From NCBI GenBank assembly GCA_900540185.1, contig UQFH01000001.1:176730-240729 (forward strand): a stretch of 64,000 nt of DNA, read 5' to 3'. The translations under genes were made by a program, and so were the position numbers. Below the pieces are notes generated by a model. The model had not been told where the DNA came from, did no database searches, and saw only the letters and a program-made list of their open reading frames with translations. Positions 1 to 8,313 of this stretch are shown piece after piece. The DNA is from an uncultured Eubacteriales bacterium. Its GTDB lineage: Bacteria > Bacillota > Clostridia > Tissierellales > Peptoniphilaceae. The stretch's first letter is position 1. Each line of letters starts with the position of its first letter.

Positions 1-371
1 AGATTCTTCATATCCTTAATTTCGATTTCAGGCAAAACTTCTGTAGTAAATTCCATAACGACATCTTTTCCGCTTTCGAGTTCTTTGATGTCTACACTCG
101 GCATTCCTACAGCCGTCTTCGGCAATTCTTCAGCCAACTTTTCATAATTTTCATCGATTGCAATATTTAGAGCGTCTTCATAAAATACACCCTTGCCATA
201 GAAATTTTCAATAATATGCCTCGGTGCTTTGCCTTTTCTAAAACCGTCAATTCTAAAGTGACCTCTAGTCCTCTTGTATGCGATTTCTATATACTTTTCA
301 AATTCATTCCAAGGCAATGTCCAATCAAATTTTAATTCATTGTCCTTTGATTCAACTACTTTAACGTTCAT
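1..371 (-). CDS. tig: Trigger factor, N-terminal part (runs off the left edge)
   Basis: N-terminal 123 codons of trigger factor, the ribosome-associated chaperone and prolyl isomerase that meets nascent chains at the exit tunnel. The ribosome-binding signature GFRKGKAPR lies at residues 43-51 and is followed by the typical HIIENFYGKG helix, so this is the tail domain; the PPIase and C-terminal domains lie outside the window. The ATG at 371 is preceded by an AAAGGAGA ribosome site and a good minus-strand promoter at 400-428, so the start is secure. In many Firmicutes tig heads a tig-clpP-clpX cluster, but the downstream neighbour cannot be seen here. Confidence 0.95.
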   Translation of the reverse strand, partial: MNVKVVESKDNELKFDWTLPWNEFEKYIEIAYKRTRGHFRIDGFRKGKAPRHIIENFYGKGVFYEDALNIAIDENYEKLAEELPKTAVGMPSVDIKELESGKDVVMEFTTEVLPEIEIKDMKN

Positions 372-399
372 AAATATCTCCTTTCAATATTCTCAGATA

Positions 400-428
400 A
401 TTATAGCACAAATTGATTATAAAATCAA
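400..428 (-). promoter_or_regulatory. Sigma-A promoter of tig
   Basis: On the minus strand, TTGATT (423-428) and TATAAT (400-405) are separated by exactly 17 bp, about 30 bp upstream of the tig start codon. Confidence 0.75.
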
Positions 429-526
429 TAACTCTTCCACTTATTATACCCGAAAATCATGCAATTAAACATATATAATATTTACTATAATTTTCATAAA
501 ACTTTAAAAAGCATCTATATAAATCC

Positions 527-555
527 TTGACTTATTGTTACCGTTCTGTTATAAT
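527..555 (+). promoter_or_regulatory. Strong sigma-A promoter of the MATE leader RNA
   Basis: TTGACT (527-532), a 17-bp spacer and TATAAT (550-555). It is about 220 bp upstream of the MATE start, so the transcript begins near 562 with a long leader. Confidence 0.85.
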
Positions 556-561
556 AGGAAT

Positions 562-757
562 GTCGCTTAAGCGAGACTTAAATTGACTATTTTATTCATT
601 TTTTAGTCAATTTTCGAGTTTATGGATCTCGCAACTTAGACTCGATCTAAATGAAGCAATTATTTGTTTCAGTTCATTTAAAGTAGTGCGGTCTACCTCC
701 TATGACAATGCTACTTTAAAAGGACACTAAAGGCCCATGAAAGGGTCTTTTTTTATA
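562..757 (+). ncRNA. Structured leader RNA ending in an intrinsic terminator; candidate attenuator of the MATE gene
   Basis: About 195 nt lie between a consensus promoter and a terminator, with no convincing gene inside. Visible helices are GCGAGA (570-575) with TCTCGC (633-638), which encloses TTGACTA...TAGTCAA; AAATGAA with TTCATTT; and a 10-bp stem TTTAAAGTAG with CTACTTTAAA. The last two share bases and so exclude each other. GGTCT near 699-703 could also pair with AGGCC at 731-735 in the 5' arm of the terminator, giving an antiterminator. An 11-codon ATG reading frame, without a ribosome site, ends at the TAG inside the shared stem. This suits transcription attenuation, by a ligand or by ribosome stalling. 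A free-standing small RNA is the alternative. I could not match T-box, guanidine, purine, SAM, TPP or FMN signatures. Confidence 0.55.
728..756 (+). terminator. Intrinsic terminator inside the MATE leader
   Basis: Stem AAGGCCC / GGGTCTT around the loop ATGAAA, followed by seven or more T. It lies just upstream of the MATE ribosome site ACGGAGG (764-770), so exporter expression needs read-through or antitermination. Confidence 0.8.
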
Positions 758-776
758 TTAATTACGGAGGTTTTGT

Positions 777-2118
777 ATGATTGATAATGACAAATTAGGT
801 ACCGTGCCTGTAAAAAAACTGTTGTTTGAACTTTCAGTCCCGGCTATTTTAGCACAAATTGTAAATGTTTTATATAACTTGATTGATAGAATTTTTATCG
901 GGCATATCGACCAAATCGGAAGCCTTGCTTTGACAGGTGTCGATGTTGCAATGCCTTTAATAATGATAATTTCCGCATTCGCCGCACTCGCAACAATGGG
1001 CGGCGCCCCACGCGCATCTATATATACTTGGAAAAAGACGATTTAAAAACAACCGAAAAATTTTAGGAAATTCCTTTTCGCTATTACTTTTAATTTCACT
1101 AATACTCAGCATATCCGTTCATGCAACTCTCGATAAAATATTGATCCTTTTCGGAGCAAGCGAAAACACCCTTGTATATGCAAGAGATAATATGAAAATA
1201 TATATTTTAGGCACAGTCTTTGTTCAACTTTCAATCGGTTTGAATGCATTCATAACCGCCCAAGGCTTTGCAAAAATAAGTATGTACACAGTATGTATAG
1301 GTGCAGTATTAAATATTGTACTCGCCCCAATATTCATCTTCGTTTTTAAAATGGGTGTAAAAGGCGCCGCACTTGCAACAATAATATCTAAAGCCGTATC
1401 TGCAATTTGGGTTTTAATGTTTTTAAGAGGCGAAAACACAATTTTAAAATTAAAAAAGAAAAATATGAAACTCGACAAAGATATAATTCTTCCATCAATT
1501 GCACTCGGTGCATCTTCTTTTATAATGCAAATGACCGAAGGGCTTATAGGAATAACTTTCAATCGTTCCGCTCTTAAATACGGCGGAGATATTGCTGTCG
1601 GAACAATGACGATACTTCTTTCTATAATGAACTTTTCGATGCTACCGTTAATCGGGCTCACGCAAGGCGCCCAACCTATAATAAGTTATAGCTACGGCAA
1701 AAATGATATAAATCGTTTAAAAACAACATTTTCATATTTATTAAAATCGTCTCTGATTTATTCATTAACGATGTGGCTGCTTCTTATGATTGTACCAAAT
1801 ATTTTTGCATCTCTATTCACAAATGATGTAGCTCTCATCGACTATTCCACTCCGGCAATAAGAATGTTTTTCCTTGTAAATGTTTTACTCGGAATACAAA
1901 TTGCATGTCAAAATACGTTTATAGCCATTGGAAATGCAAAAACCAGTTTGTTCCTTGCAGTCCTTCGTAAAATAATTCTTCTTATTCCGCTTATAATTAT
2001 CTTGCCTAATTTTATAGAGCCTCAAATAAACGGTGTATTCATCGCCGAGCCGATTTCCGATTTTGTCGCAGTCTTAACAACTGCTATTATGTTTAGAAAA
2101 ACTTATAAAAAACTATAA
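777..2118 (+). pseudogene. MATE-family multidrug/Na+ antiporter, frameshifted
   Basis: A NorM/DinF-like MATE exporter (12 membrane segments expected) that would use ion gradients to expel cationic compounds. The first 83 or so codons (777-1025) read through the first two membrane helices to the family motif GGAPRASIY. They then run into a stop at 1044-1046, while the rest continues in another frame as LGK...KILGNS and stays open to 2118. Adding both pieces gives about 447 codons, the normal family length. One extra A in the TATATA stretch near 1020-1026 is enough to explain the break. The cause is a real mutation or a sequencing error. The ribosome site ACGGAGG is 6 nt from the ATG. As given, the protein cannot be made without frameshifting. 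Confidence 0.85.
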
Positions 2119-2120
2119 AA

Positions 2121-2161
2121 AACTCTCATATTAGCTTAGTGCTAGTATGAGAGCTTTTTTA
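2121..2161. terminator. Bidirectional terminator between MATE and the GNAT gene
   Basis: A 13-bp stem with one G-T pair (2123-2135 with 2141-2153) and loop TTAGT. T runs follow on the plus side and A runs precede it, so it can serve both converging genes. The stop codon of the minus-strand GNAT gene lies inside the T run. Confidence 0.9.
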
Positions 2162-2668
2162 TAGATATATCCAAAATCTTTTCGTGAAAATGCCTCCATC
2201 TTCTACTATATTTTCCAAAATGCCTCCTGCGGATTCAATTGTTTTTTGAGAAGCAATATTGTTTTTGTTGCAAGTTATTAAAACTTTGTCGTATCCTTCA
2301 TCTCTATAAAACTCGAGCGCACCGGAAAGCATTGCCTTCGCATACCCCTTTCTTCTTTCGTCAGGACTGACCGAATAACCGATATGACCACCAAACTTCA
2401 AAAGCATATCATTAAGCTCAAGCCTCATATTTATCATTCCATAGACTTTTGTTTCATCATCATCTAAATAAATCTTTTCATATGCAGGAACGAGTTCTTT
2501 TGGGCACGATTCCTTTTTTGACACCATAGAAAGATATTGAAGCCACTCGTCATAGTCCATTCTTTCAAGCCCGCTAACTCCGCAAAACTGTTCATTCGCG
2601 TCTTTTATCTTTTGTTTAAAATCCATAACTATTTGTTCATGTCTTTTTTCAGGAAATATTAATTTCAT
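2159..2668 (-). CDS. GNAT-family N-acetyltransferase (COG3981-like)
   Basis: A 169-residue acetyl-CoA-dependent acetyltransferase whose substrate cannot be read from sequence. The acetyl-CoA loop is in IGYSVSPDERRKGYAKAML (residues about 96-114), followed by the helix and strand pattern VLITCNKNNIASQKTIESAGG, which is characteristic of this subgroup. It is the last gene of a small minus operon after the PfoR-like and LURF-one genes. Its start overlaps the preceding stop by a few bases and has an AAGGATG ribosome site. The context gives no strong hint of the substrate. Confidence 0.85.
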   Translation of the reverse strand: MKLIFPEKRHEQIVMDFKQKIKDANEQFCGVSGLERMDYDEWLQYLSMVSKKESCPKELVPAYEKIYLDDDETKVYGMINMRLELNDMLLKFGGHIGYSVSPDERRKGYAKAMLSGALEFYRDEGYDKVLITCNKNNIASQKTIESAGGILENIVEDGGIFTKRFWIYL

Positions 2669-2669
2669 T

Positions 2670-3155
2670 TCATCCTTGATTCCTTTCCATGTCTTTTTGA
2701 TTGTCTATTGCAATGACTATTCCCAAGATTTCAGATGTATATTTGTCGTCGTAAATGTCAACTTCATATGTGTCGCCCCATGTTAGCCATTTTTTTGAAA
2801 TATCCGCAATAACTTCTCCTTCTTTTAAAACCTCAAAATCCATGTCCCAAAACTTTCCCCTGACAGAGAAGTTTTCAAAAGTTGTTTTTACGTCGATTTT
2901 TCTGTGGATAAAAGAAAATCTGAAATCTAAATATATCTTCTCTCCATTATCAAAATTTAAAACATATTTAGGAAGAAATCTAAAAATTTCTTTGTCTATT
3001 TCAAAACTTTGATAATCTCCTCTCGCAGTTACATCCGCATGGAAACCTAAAAATTTAAATTTTTGGTTTACTGTAAAAATTGCATTTTGATTTTCATCAT
3101 AGACATCATAATGATCTAAAAATTTGAACACCTTTTGTTTTAAATATAATTTCAT
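2670..3155 (-). CDS. LURF-one-related (tubby-like C-terminal fold) protein
   Basis: A 161-residue protein resembling the LURF-one/DUF567 family, whose members adopt the tubby-like barrel; the bacterial function is unknown. Visible features are the opening MKLYLKQKVFKF, the YDVYDENQNAIFTVNQK strand pair and a run of alternating beta strands ending in EILGIVIAIDN, typical for the family. No signal peptide or membrane helix is seen, so it is probably cytosolic. A ribosome site AGGAGAAA precedes the ATG. It lies 18 bp after the PfoR-like gene and overlaps the GNAT start, so the three genes are probably cotranscribed. Confidence 0.75.
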   Translation of the reverse strand: MKLYLKQKVFKFLDHYDVYDENQNAIFTVNQKFKFLGFHADVTARGDYQSFEIDKEIFRFLPKYVLNFDNGEKIYLDFRFSFIHRKIDVKTTFENFSVRGKFWDMDFEVLKEGEVIADISKKWLTWGDTYEVDIYDDKYTSEILGIVIAIDNQKDMERNQG

Positions 3156-3173
3156 GAAAATTTCTCCTATTGA

Positions 3174-4211
3174 CTATAAATTTAGTTTCATGTCTCCGTC
3201 TTTTATCCAACCTATCTTCTTCATTGGTAGATAAAATAAATACGACAACACAGCCGGCAGTATTATGTGTACGAGTAAAATACTTGTGTAAATAACTCCA
3301 AGACTTCTACCGTCAGCACTCATCGATGTTATTGTTCCAATTTGTCCGACAAGTCCACTCGTTCCCATTCCGGAGCCGATTGGAATATTTGTCATTTTAA
3401 ACACAACTGTTGAAATTGGTCCTGTTATTACGGATGCAAGTGTTGGCGGAATCCAAATTTTCCAATTTTTTACAATATTTGGAATTTGTAACATTGAGGT
3501 TCCGATTCCTTGGCTTACAAGTCCGCCAAGTCCGTTTTCTTTGTAACTTATAACCGCAAATCCAACCATCTGTGCAGAACAACCAGCCGTGGCGGCTCCT
3601 CCTGCAAGTCCTGAAAGTCCTACCATCATACAAAGTGCTGCGGATGAAATCGGAAGAGTTAAAACCATTCCGACAACTACCGACACTACAATTCCCATAA
3701 AAAACGGCTTTAGTTCCGTTGCCTTTATAACAAATTGACCGATTGATGTCATTCCGCTCGAAAGAACCGGTCCTAAAACAGTTGCGATTAATGAGCCCAC
3801 AATAATCGTTGTTGCAGGTGTAACTATTATGTCGAGTTTCGTTTCCTTTGAAACAATCTTTCCAAGTTCAACACTCACACAAGTTGCAATAAGCGCGCCC
3901 ACCGGACCCCCTGATAAATTTCCAATATAACCGACAACAACCGCCGAATAAATTACAAGAGCCGGAGCGTTTAAGCTGTGCGCAATAGCGACACCAATCG
4001 CCGCCCCTGTCATATCCCTTGCTGCCGGCCAAATCGTTTCAGTTAAATAAGTAATTCCTAATTTTGTTCCAATAGTATTTAAAATAGTGCCGACAAGAAG
4101 AGTTGCAAAAAGTCCGAGAGCCATCGAACCCAAAACATCAATTCCATATTTTTTTAAAGATATTTCGACACCTTTTTTATTTAAAAATTCTTTTACACTT
4201 TTATTACTCAT
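3174..4211 (-). CDS. PfoR-like PTS system EIIC membrane protein
   Basis: A 345-residue polytopic membrane protein of the COG3641/PTS_EIIC_2 family, named after the Clostridium perfringens toxin-regulation protein PfoR. It has about nine hydrophobic segments and Gly/Ser-rich conserved loops such as GYIGNLSGGPVGALIA and PIGSGMGTSGLVGQIG. No cytosolic EIIA or EIIB domain is attached or adjacent, so its role in sugar uptake is uncertain and it may work as a sensor or a non-PTS transporter. A strong ribosome site (CGGAGGATATT) precedes the ATG. It sits behind an AT-rich hairpin at 4244-4268, which may tune read-through from the short upstream gene. Confidence 0.85.
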   Translation of the reverse strand: MSNKSVKEFLNKKGVEISLKKYGIDVLGSMALGLFATLLVGTILNTIGTKLGITYLTETIWPAARDMTGAAIGVAIAHSLNAPALVIYSAVVVGYIGNLSGGPVGALIATCVSVELGKIVSKETKLDIIVTPATTIIVGSLIATVLGPVLSSGMTSIGQFVIKATELKPFFMGIVVSVVVGMVLTLPISSAALCMMVGLSGLAGGAATAGCSAQMVGFAVISYKENGLGGLVSQGIGTSMLQIPNIVKNWKIWIPPTLASVITGPISTVVFKMTNIPIGSGMGTSGLVGQIGTITSMSADGRSLGVIYTSILLVHIILPAVLSYLFYLPMKKIGWIKDGDMKLNL

Positions 4212-4243
4212 AATATCCTCCGAAAAAATAAAAATAAAAATAA

Positions 4244-4268
4244 AACAATAAATTAAAAATTTATTGTT
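4244..4268 (-). terminator. AT-rich hairpin followed by T-rich tract
   Basis: On the minus strand a 10-bp stem AACAATAAAT / ATTTATTGTT is followed by repeated TTTTTA units. It lies between the 51-codon gene and the PfoR-like gene, only about 30 nt before the latter's start, so it may act as a partial terminator. Confidence 0.55.
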
Positions 4269-4276
4269 CTTTTATA

Positions 4277-4432
4277 TCACTCATTATTTAATAATTCTTT
4301 AAGATAATCATATTCCTCTACTAAATCCAATTTTGTCTCCTGCGGAGCAGAGGACATTTTTTTTAGTACATCATTAAGCATCTCACAAACTTTATCTTCA
4401 GAAAAATAATTTTCATCTATAAGATTATACAT
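4277..4432 (-). CDS. Small acidic hypothetical protein, 51 aa
   Basis: A short reading frame beginning MYNLIDENYFSEDKV and ending in EYDYLKELLNNE. It is acidic and helical-looking and has one cysteine. The ATG at 4432 has a ribosome site AAAGGACGAG at good spacing, and the frame fills the gap between nifJ and the PfoR-like gene, with a hairpin on each side. That placement is the main support for its being real. I do not recognise the family; it has no membrane segment or obvious DNA-binding motif. Confidence 0.6.
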   Translation of the reverse strand: MYNLIDENYFSEDKVCEMLNDVLKKMSSAPQETKLDLVEEYDYLKELLNNE

Positions 4433-4468
4433 AACTCGTCCTTTCTGTTTCGTATAAAAAATATGTAT

Positions 4469-4490
4469 AAGGGCCGCAAAAGCGACCCTT
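4469..4490 (-). terminator. Hairpin after nifJ
   Basis: AAGGGTCGC / GCGGCCCTT stem with a TTTT loop on the minus strand, 9 nt after the nifJ stop. A loose T-rich tract follows, so termination is likely but may be incomplete towards the 51-codon gene. Confidence 0.65.
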
Positions 4491-4498
4491 AATTATTT

Positions 4499-7400
4499 TT
4501 ATATCGTTTTCTTTTCTTGATTTTCGTCATCAAGTTCCGGAACGTCTTCACCTGATTGAATTACAATAGGTTCTTGTGCTGCAAGTTGTTTGTATGTCAA
4601 ATATTTTCTCTTTGCCATTTCTTCAGCTTGGTCAAACAAGTCTTGTGCTTGGTCAGGGAATGCTCTCATAAGTGAAGTGTATCTTACTTCGCCCTTGATG
4701 AAATCTTGGAATGATTCCTTAGGTTCACGGCTGTCCAATTGGAACGGATTCTTGCCTTGATCTTCAAGACGTGGATCGTATCTGTAAAGGTGCCAATAAC
4801 CTGAATCAACTGCACGTTTTTCTTGGTTAATGGTTCTTCCCATACCTTCTCTGATTCCGTGGTTGATACATGGAGCGTAAGCAATGATGAGTGATGGACC
4901 AGGATAGCTTTCTGCTTCCTTGATTGCTTTGATAGCTTGGTTCATGTTTGCACCAAATGCGATTTGAGCAACATATACATAGCCATAGCTTGTCATCATA
5001 AGACCGAGATCCTTCTTTCTGATTCTCTTACCTGATGCAGCGAATTTTGCAATTGCAGCAAGCGGTGTAGCCTTTGATGATTGTCCACCTGTATTTGAGT
5101 AAACTTCTGTATCGAATACCAATACGTTGATGTCTTCGCCGGAAGCGAGTACGTGGTCAAGTCCACCGAATCCGATGTCGTATGCCCATCCGTCTCCACC
5201 GAATACCCAAACGCTCTTCTTTACGAGGAAGTCTTTCTTTTCAAGAATTTCATCGAGAATTTCCTTTGCACGTCCGTCAGCTTTTTCAGCATATCCTTCA
5301 GTTGTAAGTCTTCCATAGACGTCTATTGTCTTTTCAGGATCGTCGATGTTTTCTTTGAATTCTTTGAAGATTTCTGAAACTGTGCTGTCTGCATCATCAA
5401 GAGTCATATATTCATCCATTAAGTCTTGAATCTTTTCTCTGATGTGACGGATTGCAAGTGCCATACCGTAGCCATATTCAGCATTGTCTTCGAACAATGA
5501 GTTAGCCCATGCCGGACCTCTTCCGCATGAATCTTTGCAGTAAACTGTTGATGGAGCTGAACCTCCCCAAATTGATGAACAACCTGTTGCGTTTGCAATG
5601 AGCATTCTGTCGCCGTAAAGTTGTGTTACAAGTTTTGCATAAGGAGTTTCTCCGCAGCCTGCGCATGCGCCTGAGAATTCGAGATATGGTTTGTTGTATT
5701 GTGAACCCTTAACTGTGAATTTGTCCATAACATTGTTCTTTTCAGAGAGTGTTGTTGCAAATTCCCAATTTTCTTTTTGTGGGTGGAATTCTTCTTCGAA
5801 TGGAACCATTGTAAGAGCTTTAACTTTTGCAGGACATGTGTCTGCGCAGTTTCCGCATCCTGTACAGTCAAGAACTGAAACTTGGATTCTGTATTGATAA
5901 ATATCCAATCCTTTACCATTTGCTTTAAGTGTTTCAAATGTTTCAGGCATATTCTTTTGTTCTTCTTCGCTAACAAGCATCGGTCTGATACATGCGTGCG
6001 GACATACATATGAACATTGGTTACATTGGATACAGTTTTCTTTGTTCCAGTGTGGAACATTAACTGCGATTGCACGTTTTTCATATGCTGAAGTTCCGTT
6101 TTCGAAAGTACCGTCTGCGTATTTTCCTGTGAAAGCTGAAACAGGGAGTGTGTCACCCTTCATCTTGTTCATAACGTCAGCTATCTTTCTTACGAATTCA
6201 GGACGTGATTCATCGACCGGTTCTTCTTCTACTGAAAGGTTCTTCCAGCTTTCCGGAATTTCAATCTTATGAAGCGCATTAACACCTTGGTCAACAGCTT
6301 CATAGTTCATGTTAACAACCTTTTCACCTTTTCTGCCGTAGTTCTTAACGATTTGGTCTTTCAAATCTTTAATAGCTTCGTCGAGTGGTAGAACTTGTGA
6401 TAATTTGAAGAATGCAGCTTGCATGATCATGTTTGTTCTTCCGCCCAATCCGATTTCAGCAGCAATCTTTGTTGCATTGATTGTATAGAAGTCAATGTTG
6501 TGATCAGCGATATATTTCTTTAGGCTGTTCGGTAGGTTTTCTTCCAATTCATCGTCATCCCATAGACAGTTGAGAAGGAATGTGCCTCCGTCTTTCAAGC
6601 CTTCGAGCAAGTCATAGTTGTGTACATATGCTTGTTTTGAGCATGATACAAAGTCAGGGTGTGTAATCAAATATGTTGATTTGATAGGTTTTTTACCAAA
6701 TCTCAAGTGTGATGTTGTTACACCGCCTGATTTCTTTGAGTCGTATGCGAAATAACCTTGTGCATATAAATCACTGTCGTCTCCGATAATCTTGATAGCT
6801 GATTTGTTAGCACCGACTGTTCCGTCTGAACCGAATCCCCAGAATTTACATCTGATTGTTCCTTCAGGTTCTGTGTTGATTGTTTCACCCAATTCAAGTG
6901 AATGATGTGTAACGTCATCAACGATACCTACTGTGAACATATCTTTTGGTTCATCTTGTTTTAGATTATCGAATACAGCCTTAATCATTGTAGGAGTTGT
7001 GTCTTTTGATGACAATCCGTAACGTCCGCCAACGATGATAGGTTGTTGTTCATTTCTGTAGAAAATTTGTAGAACATCTAAGTGTAGAGGTTCTGCAGTT
7101 GCGCCTTTTTCCTTTGTTCTGTCAAGAACAGCAATCTTCTTAACAGTTTTCGGAAGAACGTTGAAGAAATATTCTTTTGAGAATGGTCTGTAAAGTCTAA
7201 CTTTGATAACACCGACTTTTTCGCCCTTGTCTCTCAAATAGTCAACTGTTTCTTCAATTGTATCTGTAACTGATCCCATTGCAACGATAATTCTTTCAGC
7301 TTCAGGATCTCCGTAGTAATCGAACGGTTTGTATTCACGGCCTGTGATTCTTGAAATTTCTTTCATGTAATCTGCAACGATTCCAACGATATCTTCATAA

Positions 7401-8104
7401 TATTTATTTGAAGCTTCAGCAGCTTGGAAGAAGATATCTCCGTTTTCTGCAGTACCGCGTGTTACAGGTCTTTCAGGATTCAATGATCTCATTCTGAATT
7501 CGTTCAATGCTTTGTAATCGATGAGAGATCTTAATTCTTCATAATCCATAACTTCGACTTTTTGAATTTCGTGTGAAGTTCTAAATCCGTCGAAGAAGTG
7601 TACAAATGGAACACGACCCTTGATTGTTGCTAAGTGAGCAACACTTGCCAAGTCCATAACTTCTTGAACTGAACCACTTGCTAGCATTGCAAATCCTGTG
7701 TTTCTAGCAGCCATAACGTCTGAATGGTCGCCGAAAATTGATAATGCGTGGCTTGCTAAAGATCTAGCTGATACGTGGAATACAGCCGGTAGAAGTTCCC
7801 CTGCGATTTTGTACATATTTGGAATCATGAGTAATAAACCCTGACTAGCCGTATATGTAGTAGTTAGAGCACCTGCTTGAAGTGAACCGTGAACTGCACC
7901 TGAAGCACCGCCTTCAGATTGAAGTTCCTTAACTAATACTTTTTGACCGAATAAATTCAATCTTCCTTCTGAAGCCCATTGGTCTACAGCTTCAGCCATG
8001 TTTGAAGATGGAGTAATAGGATAGATTGCAGCAACTTCTGTAAATGCATAGCTTACATGAGCTGCGGCGGTATTACCGTCCATCGTCTTAAATACTTTTG
8101 ACAT
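4499..8104 (-). CDS. nifJ: Pyruvate:ferredoxin (flavodoxin) oxidoreductase
   Basis: Single-chain PFOR of 1201 residues, the family's normal length. It oxidises pyruvate with CoA to acetyl-CoA, CO2 and reduced ferredoxin, the central step of anaerobic fermentation, and acts in the cytosol. The order of domains is visible: the N-terminal TPP-pyrimidine domain (PITPSSNMAE near residue 30), the gamma domain, two 4Fe-4S clusters (CIQCNQCSYVCP near 690 and CTGCGNCADTCP near 745), an additional cluster site in ACAGCGETPYAK (about 808) with NATGCSS, and the TPP/Mg site GDGWAYDIG (about 971) with SNTGGQSSKATP. AGGAGG precedes the ATG. It is monocistronic or leads the downstream small genes, and is driven by the promoter at 8158-8186. 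Confidence 0.98.
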   Translation of the reverse strand: MSKVFKTMDGNTAAAHVSYAFTEVAAIYPITPSSNMAEAVDQWASEGRLNLFGQKVLVKELQSEGGASGAVHGSLQAGALTTTYTASQGLLLMIPNMYKIAGELLPAVFHVSARSLASHALSIFGDHSDVMAARNTGFAMLASGSVQEVMDLASVAHLATIKGRVPFVHFFDGFRTSHEIQKVEVMDYEELRSLIDYKALNEFRMRSLNPERPVTRGTAENGDIFFQAAEASNKYYEDIVGIVADYMKEISRITGREYKPFDYYGDPEAERIIVAMGSVTDTIEETVDYLRDKGEKVGVIKVRLYRPFSKEYFFNVLPKTVKKIAVLDRTKEKGATAEPLHLDVLQIFYRNEQQPIIVGGRYGLSSKDTTPTMIKAVFDNLKQDEPKDMFTVGIVDDVTHHSLELGETINTEPEGTIRCKFWGFGSDGTVGANKSAIKIIGDDSDLYAQGYFAYDSKKSGGVTTSHLRFGKKPIKSTYLITHPDFVSCSKQAYVHNYDLLEGLKDGGTFLLNCLWDDDELEENLPNSLKKYIADHNIDFYTINATKIAAEIGLGGRTNMIMQAAFFKLSQVLPLDEAIKDLKDQIVKNYGRKGEKVVNMNYEAVDQGVNALHKIEIPESWKNLSVEEEPVDESRPEFVRKIADVMNKMKGDTLPVSAFTGKYADGTFENGTSAYEKRAIAVNVPHWNKENCIQCNQCSYVCPHACIRPMLVSEEEQKNMPETFETLKANGKGLDIYQYRIQVSVLDCTGCGNCADTCPAKVKALTMVPFEEEFHPQKENWEFATTLSEKNNVMDKFTVKGSQYNKPYLEFSGACAGCGETPYAKLVTQLYGDRMLIANATGCSSIWGGSAPSTVYCKDSCGRGPAWANSLFEDNAEYGYGMALAIRHIREKIQDLMDEYMTLDDADSTVSEIFKEFKENIDDPEKTIDVYGRLTTEGYAEKADGRAKEILDEILEKKDFLVKKSVWVFGGDGWAYDIGFGGLDHVLASGEDINVLVFDTEVYSNTGGQSSKATPLAAIAKFAASGKRIRKKDLGLMMTSYGYVYVAQIAFGANMNQAIKAIKEAESYPGPSLIIAYAPCINHGIREGMGRTINQEKRAVDSGYWHLYRYDPRLEDQGKNPFQLDSREPKESFQDFIKGEVRYTSLMRAFPDQAQDLFDQAEEMAKRKYLTYKQLAAQEPIVIQSGEDVPELDDENQEKKTI

Positions 8105-8130
8105 AATTACCTCCTAAAAAGTTGTCATCA

Positions 8131-8153
8131 TGTGGTTAAAATTATTTTCCACA
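8131..8153. promoter_or_regulatory. Inverted repeat over the nifJ transcription start
   Basis: TGTGG and CCACA arms 13 bp apart lie between the -10 box and the ribosome site of nifJ, covering the expected start of transcription. This position suits a repressor operator, for example for redox or carbon control, but the sequence is not a clear match to the Rex consensus TTGTTAA-N4-TTAACAA. Confidence 0.35.
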
Positions 8154-8157
8154 TTCT

Positions 8158-8186
8158 ATTATATAACAACTAAAAACTAATGTCAA
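8158..8186 (-). promoter_or_regulatory. Perfect sigma-A promoter of nifJ
   Basis: On the minus strand TTGACA (8181-8186), a 17-bp spacer and TATAAT (8158-8163): an exact consensus, which fits a highly expressed fermentation enzyme. Confidence 0.9.
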
Positions 8187-8290
8187 AGTTTTTAGCTATT
8201 ATTGGCTAAGAATCTTTAATAGATTTTTTTAATACCAAACTCCGTATTTATAGAGTTTACCTATAAATAAAATCGAAGTTCGGCATTAGC

Positions 8291-8313
8291 AAAAAAATTA
8301 TTTTGAAATAATT
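8291..8313 (-). terminator. Probable terminator of uvrC
   Basis: On the minus strand AAATTATT, a short loop, AATAATTT and then further T form an AT-only hairpin starting at the uvrC stop codon. It is weak but well placed. Confidence 0.5.

Noticed and set aside
562..757. 6S RNA or T-box leader
   Set aside because: Size and terminator fit 6S, but the long two-strand bubble structure is not evident; the T-box sequence and GGGTGG-type motif are absent. I kept it as an unclassified leader.
1018..1030. Phase-variable repeat controlling the MATE gene
   Set aside because: The TATATA tract is too short (about four units) for typical slipped-strand switching.
5626..6156. 176-codon frame inside nifJ
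   Set aside because: Same strand but another frame; no ribosome site, and the nifJ frame holds the Fe-S motifs throughout.
8131..8153. Rex (redox) operator at nifJ
   Set aside because: Arms TGTGG/CCACA and their spacing do not match the Rex palindrome; kept only as an unnamed inverted repeat.
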